Assembly: GCA_021816565.1 (NCBI GenBank)
Contig: JAKAXN010000234.1
Location: 1 to 7,181, forward strand
DNA length: 7,181 nt
Direction of reading: 5' to 3'
DNA from: Actinomycetes bacterium
GTDB taxonomy: Bacteria; Actinomycetota; Acidimicrobiia; Acidimicrobiales; Palsa-688
Under the pieces are notes generated by a model. The model searched no databases, had not been told where the DNA came from, and saw only the letters and a program-made list of their open reading frames with translations. A program made the translations under genes and the position numbers. How positions within the stretch are numbered: position 1 is the first letter of the stretch; every line of letters starts with the position of its first letter. Below are positions 1 through 6,122 of the stretch, piece by piece.

Positions 1-1585
1 GGAGTGGTCGAAGTTCTCCGGGGCCGCCTGGACGGCCGACGGGGCCGGCTTCTTCTACGCCGCGGTCGAGCGTCCGGCTCCGGGAAAGGAGCTGACGGCC
101 GAGACCCGTTCGCCGCGCATCATGTACCACCGGCTGGGCACGGACCAGGATGCCGACACCGTCGAGTTCGAGGCCCCGGACCATCCCGACTGGTTCCCTG
201 CAGCGGAGGTGACGGCGAGCGGCCGGTACCTGGTCGTCACCGTGGTGCAGGGCACCGGCACCGACACGCTGGTGCTGCTGAGGGATCTGGGGCGGCCAGG
301 ATCGGGGCTGGAGGCCCTCAGCGAGGGGTTTGCGGCCAGGGATCTGGTCGTCGCCGACGACGGGGACGGGCTCATCCTCCTCACCGACAGGTCCGCCGAG
401 CGGGGCCGTCTGGTACGCGTCGGGGCGCTCGGCCCCGACGGGCCGTGGGAGCCCCCGACCGCCTGGCGGGAGCTGGTGGCCGAGAGCGACGCCACCCTGA
501 CCGAGGCCCACCTCTACGGGGGGCGGCTGGTGTGCCACTACCTCCGCCACGCCTGCTCCGAGCTGCTGGTGTTCGAGCCCGACGGCCGTCCGGTGCGCTC
601 GGTCGAGCTGCCGGGGCCGGTGTCGCTGGCGGCCGGGCCGTCGGGAGCGACGGTGGAGGGTGATCCTCACGGCCCGCTGGTCACGTACCAGGTCGTGTCG
701 TTCCTGCAGTCGGGGGCGGTGTGGGCCCACGACCTGGCCACTGGTGAAACCCGGCTGGTGCACCCCTCGTCCGCCCCGTTCGACTCCGACCGGTACGTGA
801 CCGAGCAGGTCTTCGTGGCGTCGGGAGACGGCACAGAGGTGCCGGTGTTCCTGACCAGGCGCAGGGACGCCACGCCGGGCGGGGCCAACCGGGCGCTGCT
901 CTACGGTTACGGGGGCTTCGCCGTCCCGGTGACCCCGGCGTTCTCGGTGACGTTCGCCGCGTGGCTGGACCGGGGCGGGATCCTGGCCGTGGCCAACCTC
1001 CGCGGCGGCGGTGAGTACGGGCGCTCCTGGCACGACGCCGGACGCCTGGGTCAGAAGCAGAACGTCTTCGACGACTTCGCGGCCTGCGCCCGGTGGCTGG
1101 ACCGCTCCGGCTGGGCCCCGGCCGGCGGCATCGCCATCTCCGGGGCCTCCAACGGGGGCCTGCTGGTCGGCGCCTCGATCACCCAGCACCCCGAGCTGTT
1201 CGGTGCGGCCGTGGCGGAGGTCGGCGTCCACGACATGCTCCGGTTCCACCTCTTCACCATCGGCTGGGCCTGGAAGTCCGACTACGGCGACCCCGACGAC
1301 GCCGAACAGTACCGGTGGCTGCGGTCCTACTCCCCTCTCCACAACGTGCGGGCCGGGGTCTGCTACCCGCCCATCCTGATCATGACCGGGGACCACGACG
1401 ACCGGGTGGTGCCGGCGCATTCGTACAAGTTCGCGGCCACCCTGCAGGCGGCTCAGGCCTGCTCCAAGCCGGTGCTGCTCAGGGTGGCCACCTCGGCCGG
1501 TCACGGCCTGGGCAAGCCGACCGCCAAGCTGATCGACGAGGCAGCCGACCGGCTGGCGTTCCTGGAGTCCAGCCTCAGTTCGTGA
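1..1585 (+). CDS. Prolyl oligopeptidase, family S9A (5' end outside window)
   Basis: Serine peptidase that cleaves short peptides after proline. The reading frame is open from base 2 and stops with TGA at 1583-1585, giving 527 visible residues. By comparison with the well-known ~710-residue porcine enzyme, about 170 N-terminal residues are missing, so signal peptide and start cannot be judged. Visible residues 1 to about 250 are the beta-propeller part (WSKFSGAAWTADGAGFFYA at the very start is a conserved block); the rest is the alpha/beta-hydrolase domain. Its landmarks are YGYGGF (oxyanion Tyr at visible residue 303), NLRGGGEYG, the nucleophile in SGASNGG (Ser383), Asp466 in GDHDDRVVP and His501 in SAGHGLGKP. 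The triad spacing (83 and 35 residues) matches the family. All catalytic residues are present, so it should be active. It is the only plus-strand gene, and its last 11 bases overlap the end of the convergent PilZ gene. A functional link to the electron-transfer operon is not evident. Confidence 0.95.
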   Translation, partial: EWSKFSGAAWTADGAGFFYAAVERPAPGKELTAETRSPRIMYHRLGTDQDADTVEFEAPDHPDWFPAAEVTASGRYLVVTVVQGTGTDTLVLLRDLGRPGSGLEALSEGFAARDLVVADDGDGLILLTDRSAERGRLVRVGALGPDGPWEPPTAWRELVAESDATLTEAHLYGGRLVCHYLRHACSELLVFEPDGRPVRSVELPGPVSLAAGPSGATVEGDPHGPLVTYQVVSFLQSGAVWAHDLATGETRLVHPSSAPFDSDRYVTEQVFVASGDGTEVPVFLTRRRDATPGGANRALLYGYGGFAVPVTPAFSVTFAAWLDRGGILAVANLRGGGEYGRSWHDAGRLGQKQNVFDDFAACARWLDRSGWAPAGGIAISGASNGGLLVGASITQHPELFGAAVAEVGVHDMLRFHLFTIGWAWKSDYGDPDDAEQYRWLRSYSPLHNVRAGVCYPPILIMTGDHDDRVVPAHSYKFAATLQAAQACSKPVLLRVATSAGHGLGKPTAKLIDEAADRLAFLESSLSS

Positions 1586-2153
1586 GGTCCGCCAGGCGGC
1601 CGGCGTCGTGGGCGTCGAGATCCCGGAACGCCAGGCGGTAGCGCCAGCCGTCGCCCAGGTCCTGGCTGGCCACGGTGGCGGTACCCGACACGATGGTGGT
1701 GCCGTCGGGCAGGCTCAGGATGACCATCGGGTCCCCCTCCCCCTCCACCGGCCGCAGGGTCTCGACGCAGCAGCCACCGATGCCGACGTCCACGGTCCGG
1801 CCCGGCACGCCCTCCATACGCAGCCCGTCGGTCACCGGGCACAGCGTGACCGGCAGGTCGAGGGGGCGGCGGGGCCACTTGCGCCGCTGGATGCGCTCGA
1901 CGGCGGAATCGGCCCTGGTCACCAGTTCCCGGCCGGTGACCGTGGCCCGGCCCTCCAGCCGGTACAGGGCGTCCGGGGCGAACACGCTAACTACGACGCC
2001 GGGAAGATCCCCCGGGGCCAGGGTGTCGTCGTCGAGGGTCAATGTCACCTCGGACCCTTCGACCGCCGACACGCCGCCGGTGGTCTCCCTACCGTCCGCT
2101 TCCACCAGCGCGCTGAGGCCGACCAGCCCCGTCAAGCCGTCAGTGTGCATCAT
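1575..2153 (-). CDS. PilZ-domain protein with YcgR-like N-terminal domain
   Basis: Predicted cytoplasmic c-di-GMP-responsive protein of 192 residues. Residues about 10-85 are a beta-rich segment resembling the N-terminal domain of YcgR-type proteins. Residues about 88-190 are a PilZ domain: the basic RRKWPRR stretch (90-96) supplies the RxxxR motif (R91, R95), and DVGIGG (122-127) sits where (D/N)xSxxG is expected. The motif serine is replaced by Gly124, so c-di-GMP affinity may be altered. There is no membrane segment or signal peptide, and no effector domain follows. The ATG at 2153 was chosen over an in-frame start 12 codons upstream because a strong AGGGAGGT ribosome site lies 5 bases before it. 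It lies 91 bases after the ferredoxin gene on the same strand, so it could be read through from that operon or have its own promoter. Its TGA overlaps the end of the peptidase gene by 11 bases. PilZ assignment is firm; the output (motility, adhesion, polysaccharide) is unknown. Confidence 0.85.
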   Translation of the reverse strand: MMHTDGLTGLVGLSALVEADGRETTGGVSAVEGSEVTLTLDDDTLAPGDLPGVVVSVFAPDALYRLEGRATVTGRELVTRADSAVERIQRRKWPRRPLDLPVTLCPVTDGLRMEGVPGRTVDVGIGGCCVETLRPVEGEGDPMVILSLPDGTTIVSGTATVASQDLGDGWRYRLAFRDLDAHDAGRLADLTN

Positions 2154-2158
2154 GGCCG

Positions 2159-2166
2159 ACCTCCCT
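2159..2166 (-). promoter_or_regulatory. Ribosome binding site of the PilZ gene
   Basis: Read on the minus strand this is AGGGAGGT, followed by 5 bases and then ATG at 2153. It is the best Shine-Dalgarno match in the window and decides the start of the PilZ protein against the upstream in-frame alternative at 2189. Confidence 0.75.
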
Positions 2167-2212
2167 GGGTGACCCCAACTGGCTGCCACCCCCAGTCAAC
2201 CACGGGCCTAGC

Positions 2213-2225
2213 CGCTCCCGGAGCG
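2213..2225 (-). terminator. Short hairpin after the ferredoxin gene, weak terminator candidate
   Basis: CGCTC-3 nt-GAGCG forms a 5-bp GC-rich stem about 20 bases beyond the ferredoxin stop, in the 91-base gap before the PilZ gene. No T-run follows on the minus strand, so it is not a convincing intrinsic terminator. It could pause polymerase, mark a Rho-dependent end, or be chance in GC-rich DNA. Confidence 0.2.
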
Positions 2226-2244
2226 AAACGAACCCGGGAACAGA

Positions 2245-2451
2245 TCAGCCGGTCGAATCGCGCAGTATGAGAGCGAGTGTCGGGCACGCGGCCACGGCCC
2301 GGCGGGCAAGACCCTCGAGGTGCGGCGGCAGAGGGGCCGGGTCGATCACCGGGTAGCCCCACTCGTCCAGGTGGATGACCTCGGGGAGCAGCTCGGCGCA
2401 TATGCCGTGGGCGTCGCAGGCGATCGGGTTGACGACCAGGTGGCGTCTCAT
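2245..2451 (-). CDS. Small single-cluster ferredoxin with CxxHxxC...CP motif
   Basis: Cytoplasmic one-cluster ferredoxin of 68 residues. Only three cysteines are present: C12 and C18 in CDAHGIC, and C56 in ACP. The central position that is Cys in ordinary [4Fe-4S] ferredoxins is His15. This is the CxxXxxC...CP type known from actinobacteria, often as partners of cytochrome P450s, which usually hold a [3Fe-4S] cluster; with His a four-ligand cluster is also possible. The acidic middle (residues 20-37) is typical of an electron carrier. The ATG at 2451 overlaps the TGA of the NuoF-like gene as ATGA; another ATG two codons upstream (2457) is also possible. There is no good Shine-Dalgarno sequence, which fits translational coupling. 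No P450 is nearby, so its likely partner is the NuoF-like flavoprotein encoded just before it. It is the last gene of the five-gene block. Confidence 0.88.
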   Translation of the reverse strand: MRRHLVVNPIACDAHGICAELLPEVIHLDEWGYPVIDPAPLPPHLEGLARRAVAACPTLALILRDSTG

Positions 2452-3716
2452 CGCCATACCGGTGCGCCGGAGGGCACGGGCAGCAGGCCGGGACGGACCC
2501 GGCACGGGCCGCGTCGGCGGTGGGCGTCGATGTCGGCGCCGAAGGTGACCAGGGCGCTGCGGGCCAGCTTCAGTGCGCCGTCGGGGTGGTGGCAGGCCCC
2601 CCGGCCGGCGATGACCTCGAGCAGCCCCTCCGCCCGCCGCAGCGCCCCGCCGCGCCGGTCGCCCGCCACCACGGCGTCGAAGGCGTCGGCCAGCGCCGGC
2701 AGACCGTGGACGCACGGCCCGCACTGCCCGGCGGACTGGCCGGCCATCCAGCGCAGCACCGCGGCCGTCTCGGCCAGCCCGCAGGCGTCGGGGCCGAGCA
2801 CGTTGAGCGAGGCGCAGCCGACCGAGGCCCGGACCCGGCCGAGCGACGCCGAGTCGAAGCCCACTGCCGCCGCCGACCACGGCACCCACGCCCCGGCGTA
2901 CCCGCCGACCAGGACCGCCTGGGGAGGGCCCTGGGGGGCGGCCAGGCCCACCGCCGATTCGAGGGGGACCCCGTAGGGAACCTCGTAGACGCCGGGCCGG
3001 CTGACCGACCCCGACACGGTGATGAGGGCGGTGCCGGGGTCCCGCCCGGTGCCCACCGCCCGGAACCAGTCCGCCCCGAAGCGGGCCACCAGGGCCAGGT
3101 TGGCGAGGGTCTCGACGTTGTTGACCAGGGTGGGACGCCCCCGCACCCCCTTCTCGAAGGGCCGGGGCGGCACGAAGGTCGGCTTGGCCGGACCCCCGTT
3201 GAGCCAGTGGACCAGGGCGGACTCCTCGCCGGTCACGTAGGCGCCGGGGCTCGGCTCGACCGTGATGGCTATCCGGTCGGCGCCGGCCCGGGCCCGCTCG
3301 GAGAGGGCTGTGGCCACCGCCCGGAGTGCCTCGGTGGCGAAGCGGTCGACGCAGAGGATCGCTTCGCCCGCCCCCACCGCCTCGGCGGCGATGCTGATCC
3401 CGTCGAGCACCAGGTGGGGGGCCCGGGCCAGGAGGGCCTTGTCCTTGTAGCTCACCGGCTCGCGTTCGGCCCCGTTGGCCACCACGACCACCTGGCGACC
3501 CCCGGCCACGGCCCTCATCTTCACCGCCAGCGGGAACGCCGCCCCGCCCCGTCCCCGGACGCCGGCCCGTTCGACCTCGTCGATCAGGGCCGGGCCGCCG
3601 CCGGGCATCTGGCCCCAGCGGGCGAAGTGGCTGTCGAGACCGGCGCCCCCCGCGCCGCCGAGCAGCCGGGGCAGCGCGGTGGCGTCGGGGGCGACCCGGT
3701 GAGCTGAGCGGCTCAC
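2448..3716 (-). CDS. NuoF-like NADH dehydrogenase flavoprotein (FMN, SLBB, Fe-S)
   Basis: Homologue of the 51-kDa NADH-oxidising subunit of complex I, 422 residues, close to normal NuoF length. It should take hydride from NAD(P)H to FMN and pass electrons to an Fe-S centre. Visible motifs are the glycine-rich flavin/nucleotide loop RGRGGAAFP (54-62), the block NGAEREP..YKD (81-92, NADEGEP..KD in NuoF), GAYVTGEESAL (158-168, GAYICGEETAL in NuoF), PTLVNNVETLAN (195-206), an SLBB region at about 230-282 and a C-terminal Fe-S region. The usual SCGxCxPC is SAGQCGPC here: Ala329 replaces the first cysteine, while C332, C335 and C375 (39 residues later) remain. The start is GTG at 3716, overlapping the previous stop as GTGA. 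There are no NuoE or NuoG neighbours, so this is not a complex I operon. It sits between a heme membrane protein and a ferredoxin, suggesting it feeds or draws electrons between NAD(P)H and those partners. Confidence 0.9.
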   Translation of the reverse strand: MSRSAHRVAPDATALPRLLGGAGGAGLDSHFARWGQMPGGGPALIDEVERAGVRGRGGAAFPLAVKMRAVAGGRQVVVVANGAEREPVSYKDKALLARAPHLVLDGISIAAEAVGAGEAILCVDRFATEALRAVATALSERARAGADRIAITVEPSPGAYVTGEESALVHWLNGGPAKPTFVPPRPFEKGVRGRPTLVNNVETLANLALVARFGADWFRAVGTGRDPGTALITVSGSVSRPGVYEVPYGVPLESAVGLAAPQGPPQAVLVGGYAGAWVPWSAAAVGFDSASLGRVRASVGCASLNVLGPDACGLAETAAVLRWMAGQSAGQCGPCVHGLPALADAFDAVVAGDRRGGALRRAEGLLEVIAGRGACHHPDGALKLARSALVTFGADIDAHRRRGPCRVRPGLLPVPSGAPVWR

Positions 3717-4864
3717 GCCTGCACCTGCAGCTCACCCTGGACCCGGCCGCTCTCGCGCGAGATCTGGAGGCGGATGGTGGCGATGACCGTGTGGCCGGAG
3801 CCATCCTGCAGGGAGGCGACCACCGTCGACCCCTCCAGCTGGCTCACGTGGCCGCTGTACTCGCCCGGCTGGCCGGCCGGGCCGATCGAGACCTGGCTGC
3901 CGGTGAGGCTGACCCCGTCCTCGACCGGCTGGCCGGTGAGGACCAGGCGGAAGGCCCCCCCGGTCGTGGTCCCGACGGGCTGGAAGGTCCCGGAGATGAC
4001 CACCGAGACCAGGCCGCTGCTGTCGGGTCCGGTCTCGCTCTGGGTGCCGGTGAGCGCCGCGGTCAGCGGGACGGTCAGCCCGCCCGACGCCGGCTGGGCG
4101 GTCCCCGACGCCGGCTGGGTGGATCCCGCCGCCGGGCTGGCGGTCGGGGCGGTGCCGCCGGTGGAGCCGTGGGGTGCGAGAAGGGCGCTGGGGGTGCCCG
4201 CCCTGCGGGCCCAGCCGGCCTTCAACGGCCCGGAAGCGGCCCAGGCGGCGATGAGCACGGGCAGGCCGATGCTCACCGCCACGGCGGTGCCGCGCACCGC
4301 GGACTGGGCCGGGTTCCAGTCCCGGGCCAGCCGCCACCACAGGGCGCCCAGCACCGCCGCGGTGCACACCACGTAGAGGAACAGCACCCAGCCGACCTTG
4401 ACGTCCGAGCCGGTGCCGAGTCCGTGGATCAAGGCGATGGGCCAGGAGGCGTAAGCGGCCCAGTGCACGGTCCTCCAGGCCCGGTGACCGATGCGCTCCC
4501 GCATCAGGCTGGTGATGACCACGGCCAGCATCAGGTCCAGCGCCAACGCCCCCATGCCCGTCCAGAAGGGCCGGTAACGGGAGGCGTAAGGGATGAAGAC
4601 GTCGATCAGGTGCACCGGGGCGAAGGTGTCGAGCACGGCGGTGATCACGTGGATGGCGATGGCCGAGACGGCGAGCAGCGAACCGTTGCGGTGCAGGGCG
4701 GAGATCACGAAGCGGGGCAGCCCGGGACGGGCGTAACGTCCGGCCTGGGCCAGCCCCAGGACCGTCGTCAGCGTGAGCAGGATCAGCGACGCGATCCCGA
4801 ACCCCCTGGTCATGTACCACAGGGCCTGGGAGTTGACGCCGACGGCGGCGACGGTCACGCCCAT
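3713..4864 (-). CDS. Ferric-reductase-like bis-heme membrane protein with exported C-terminal domain
   Basis: Membrane protein of 383 residues. About six hydrophobic helices lie near 21-41, 62-82, 101-121, 134-152, 157-177 and 194-212. Two His pairs, H58/H72 and H134/H147 (14 and 13 apart), have the spacing of the two heme b sites in ferric-reductase-like transmembrane domains. Arg-rich loops (42-60, 122-133, 178-192) place N- and C-termini outside. After helix 6 comes a Pro/Ala/Ser/Thr-rich linker (about 219-265) with a repeated QPASG unit, then a beta-rich domain (about 265-383) that I do not recognise. It lacks the FAD/NAD-binding domain of NOX/FRE enzymes; the NuoF-like protein encoded next may supply that role. 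The likely job is carrying electrons across the membrane to an external acceptor. The ATG at 4864 overlaps the end of apbE by 10 bases; the GTG two codons later (4858) would give a GTGA overlap like other junctions. Neither has a good ribosome site. The downstream end overlaps the NuoF-like start. Confidence 0.85.
   Translation of the reverse strand: MGVTVAAVGVNSQALWYMTRGFGIASLILLTLTTVLGLAQAGRYARPGLPRFVISALHRNGSLLAVSAIAIHVITAVLDTFAPVHLIDVFIPYASRYRPFWTGMGALALDLMLAVVITSLMRERIGHRAWRTVHWAAYASWPIALIHGLGTGSDVKVGWVLFLYVVCTAAVLGALWWRLARDWNPAQSAVRGTAVAVSIGLPVLIAAWAASGPLKAGWARRAGTPSALLAPHGSTGGTAPTASPAAGSTQPASGTAQPASGGLTVPLTAALTGTQSETGPDSSGLVSVVISGTFQPVGTTTGGAFRLVLTGQPVEDGVSLTGSQVSIGPAGQPGEYSGHVSQLEGSTVVASLQDGSGHTVIATIRLQISRESGRVQGELQVQA
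4083..4119 (-). repeat. 16-bp direct repeat, 21-base period, in the linker of the heme protein
   Basis: The exact 16-mer CCCGACGCCGGCTGGG (plus strand) occurs at 4083-4098 and again at 4104-4119. The period is seven codons and encodes QPASG twice, in the linker between the last membrane helix and the external domain. It looks like a small in-frame duplication that lengthened a flexible tether. Confidence 0.8.
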
Positions 4865-5790
4865 GGCCGGCCGGGTTCGTCGACCGGCCAGCCTCCGACC
4901 GTGACCACCCGCCCGTCGCCGCCCACCAGCCGGGCCGGCAGGGATCGCTCCTCGAGCCATCCGGCCGCCGCCGGTCCCATGACCAGCGCGGCGCACGACG
5001 CCACGTTGGCGTCGAGGCACGATCCGGCGGCCACGCTCACCGTCCGCCAGGAGGCGACGGCCGGCTCGCCGGTCCGGGGATCGACCACGTGGTGCACGTC
5101 GGTGGCGCCGCGCCGCCACCGCCGCCGGACGGTGCTGGAGGTGGCCAGGCCCCCCGAGGTGATGGACACGGCCGGCCCGTCGGCCCGGAGGGGCTCGGCG
5201 TGGTCGTCGGTGATGCCCACCGCCCACCCGCCGTCGGGAGCCGGTCCGGCCACCGCGATGTCGCCTCCCAGGCTGACCAGCACGGCCTCCCCGGTCAGCC
5301 TCCAGGACCGCCGGGCGGCCCGGTCGGCGCAGAGCGCCTTGGCCGTGGCGCCGAAGTCGAGCTCGACGCCGGCTGGGACCCTCACGGTGCGCCGGGACCG
5401 GTCCAGGACCACCGCCGTCCAACCCGGTACGGGCTGTGCCTGGAAGCTGAGGGGCGGGCCGTCGGGGGCCACCGCGGCGAAGTCCCGGTCGTAGCCGAGC
5501 AGGCGCATGGCGCGACCCACCGTGGGGTCGACCAGCCCGGAGGTCAGGCGCGCCGCGCTCAGGGCTGCGTCGAGCGCCTCGAGGAACAGCTCCGACACCT
5601 CCACCGGGCTCCCGGCCGACCGGTTGACCGCGGCCAGCTCGCTGTCGGCCCGGAACCGGCTGCAGGCCGAGTCGATGGCCTCCAACTCCGCCTCCAGCAC
5701 CGCGACCGCCCGGTCATGGGCGGCGTCAGGAGCGACGAGGACGGCGGTGGTTCCGAGGGCGGGGAAGCTGGTGGTGCGCAGGACCGTCAC
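4855..5790 (-). CDS. apbE: FAD:protein FMN transferase (ApbE family)
   Basis: ApbE enzymes use FAD and Mg2+ to attach FMN through a phosphoester to a Thr or Ser in target proteins, normally electron carriers facing outside the cytoplasm. This copy has 311 residues, a usual length. Motifs in order: CSRF (43-46), VDPTVG (87-92), LDFGATAKAL (144-153, DLGGIAKG in typical members), GGDI (175-178), SITSGGLATSS (209-219), HHVVDPRTGEP (233-243) and a C-terminal LDANVAS (259-265) with Asp260 at the expected metal-binding position. No signal peptide or lipobox is visible, unlike many exported family members. The GTG start at 5790 gives a GTGA overlap with the preceding small gene; the frame is open further upstream, but family homology begins at TTSFPALGTTA. 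The downstream end overlaps the heme protein gene. Its presence implies that a flavinylated partner exists; no classical FMN-binding domain is encoded in this window. Confidence 0.92.
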   Translation of the reverse strand: MTVLRTTSFPALGTTAVLVAPDAAHDRAVAVLEAELEAIDSACSRFRADSELAAVNRSAGSPVEVSELFLEALDAALSAARLTSGLVDPTVGRAMRLLGYDRDFAAVAPDGPPLSFQAQPVPGWTAVVLDRSRRTVRVPAGVELDFGATAKALCADRAARRSWRLTGEAVLVSLGGDIAVAGPAPDGGWAVGITDDHAEPLRADGPAVSITSGGLATSSTVRRRWRRGATDVHHVVDPRTGEPAVASWRTVSVAAGSCLDANVASCAALVMGPAAAGWLEERSLPARLVGGDGRVVTVGGWPVDEPGRPWA

Positions 5791-6119
5791 GAGCCACCCG
5801 AGTTGACCACCGGAGCGCTCTGCACCGGCTGGGGGATCTGCGCCGGCGCCGACAGGCCGGAGCCCCCGCCGAGCGAGCCGTCCCCGAGGGAGGCGCCCGA
5901 GGACGTGCCCGACCCGGCGCCCAGGCCGGTCCCGGCCGATGCGCTGGCAGGGCTCGTGGCTACCGACCCGGAGGTGGCCGGCTGGCTGCTCCGCCCGGGC
6001 AGGGCCTTGGCCACCGCCGCGGAGAGCACCCCGCCCCCGATGATGGCGCCGGCCATCATCCACCGGGTGGCGGTGCCGATACGGGCCAGGCCGAGGTCCC
6101 GAGCTGCGCGTGAAGCCAT
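5787..6119 (-). CDS. Small membrane-anchored Ser/Gly/Ala-rich protein of unknown function
   Basis: I do not recognise a family. The 110-residue protein has a basic N-terminus (R4, R7, R13, R19), one hydrophobic helix (about 20-37), then a tail made mostly of Ser, Gly, Ala, Thr and Pro that ends NSGGS. The charge pattern predicts the tail lies outside the membrane; there is no lipobox, and a cleavable signal peptide cannot be excluded. The tail contains SSGASLGD (73-80), whose S-G-A-S core resembles the S/T-G-A-T/S sites modified by ApbE. The apbE gene follows with a 4-base overlap, so the two are made together. The tail is low-complexity, so the motif could be chance. The ATG at 6119 is supported by a GGAG ribosome site a few bases upstream and by the overlap at the other end. 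It is the first gene of the five-gene block. Confidence 0.72.
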   Translation of the reverse strand: MASRAARDLGLARIGTATRWMMAGAIIGGGVLSAAVAKALPGRSSQPATSGSVATSPASASAGTGLGAGSGTSSGASLGDGSLGGGSGLSAPAQIPQPVQSAPVVNSGGS

Positions 6120-6122
6120 GGT

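Noticed and set aside
2154..2210. TTGACT in the PilZ upstream gap as a -35 box
   Set aside because: It is a good -35 match, but no -10-like sequence lies at 16-18 bases; the following DNA is G-rich, so a promoter could not be supported.
2520..3707. Long open frame on the plus strand across the NuoF-like gene
   Set aside because: Its translation is Gly/Pro/Arg/His-rich with no motif, as expected of a shadow frame in GC-rich DNA; the minus-strand NuoF motifs are unmistakable.
2448..3716. Part of a complex I (nuo) operon
   Set aside because: No other nuo subunit is adjacent, the Fe-S motif deviates, and the gene is coupled to a heme membrane protein and a ferredoxin instead.
3713..4864. Classical FMN-binding domain (ApbE target) in the external tail of the heme protein
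   Set aside because: I looked for an S/T-G-A-T/S site and found none; the nearest, SGTF, does not fit.
3791..5494. Long plus-strand open frame across the heme protein and apbE
   Set aside because: Low-complexity composition, no recognisable domain, and it lies opposite two well-supported genes.
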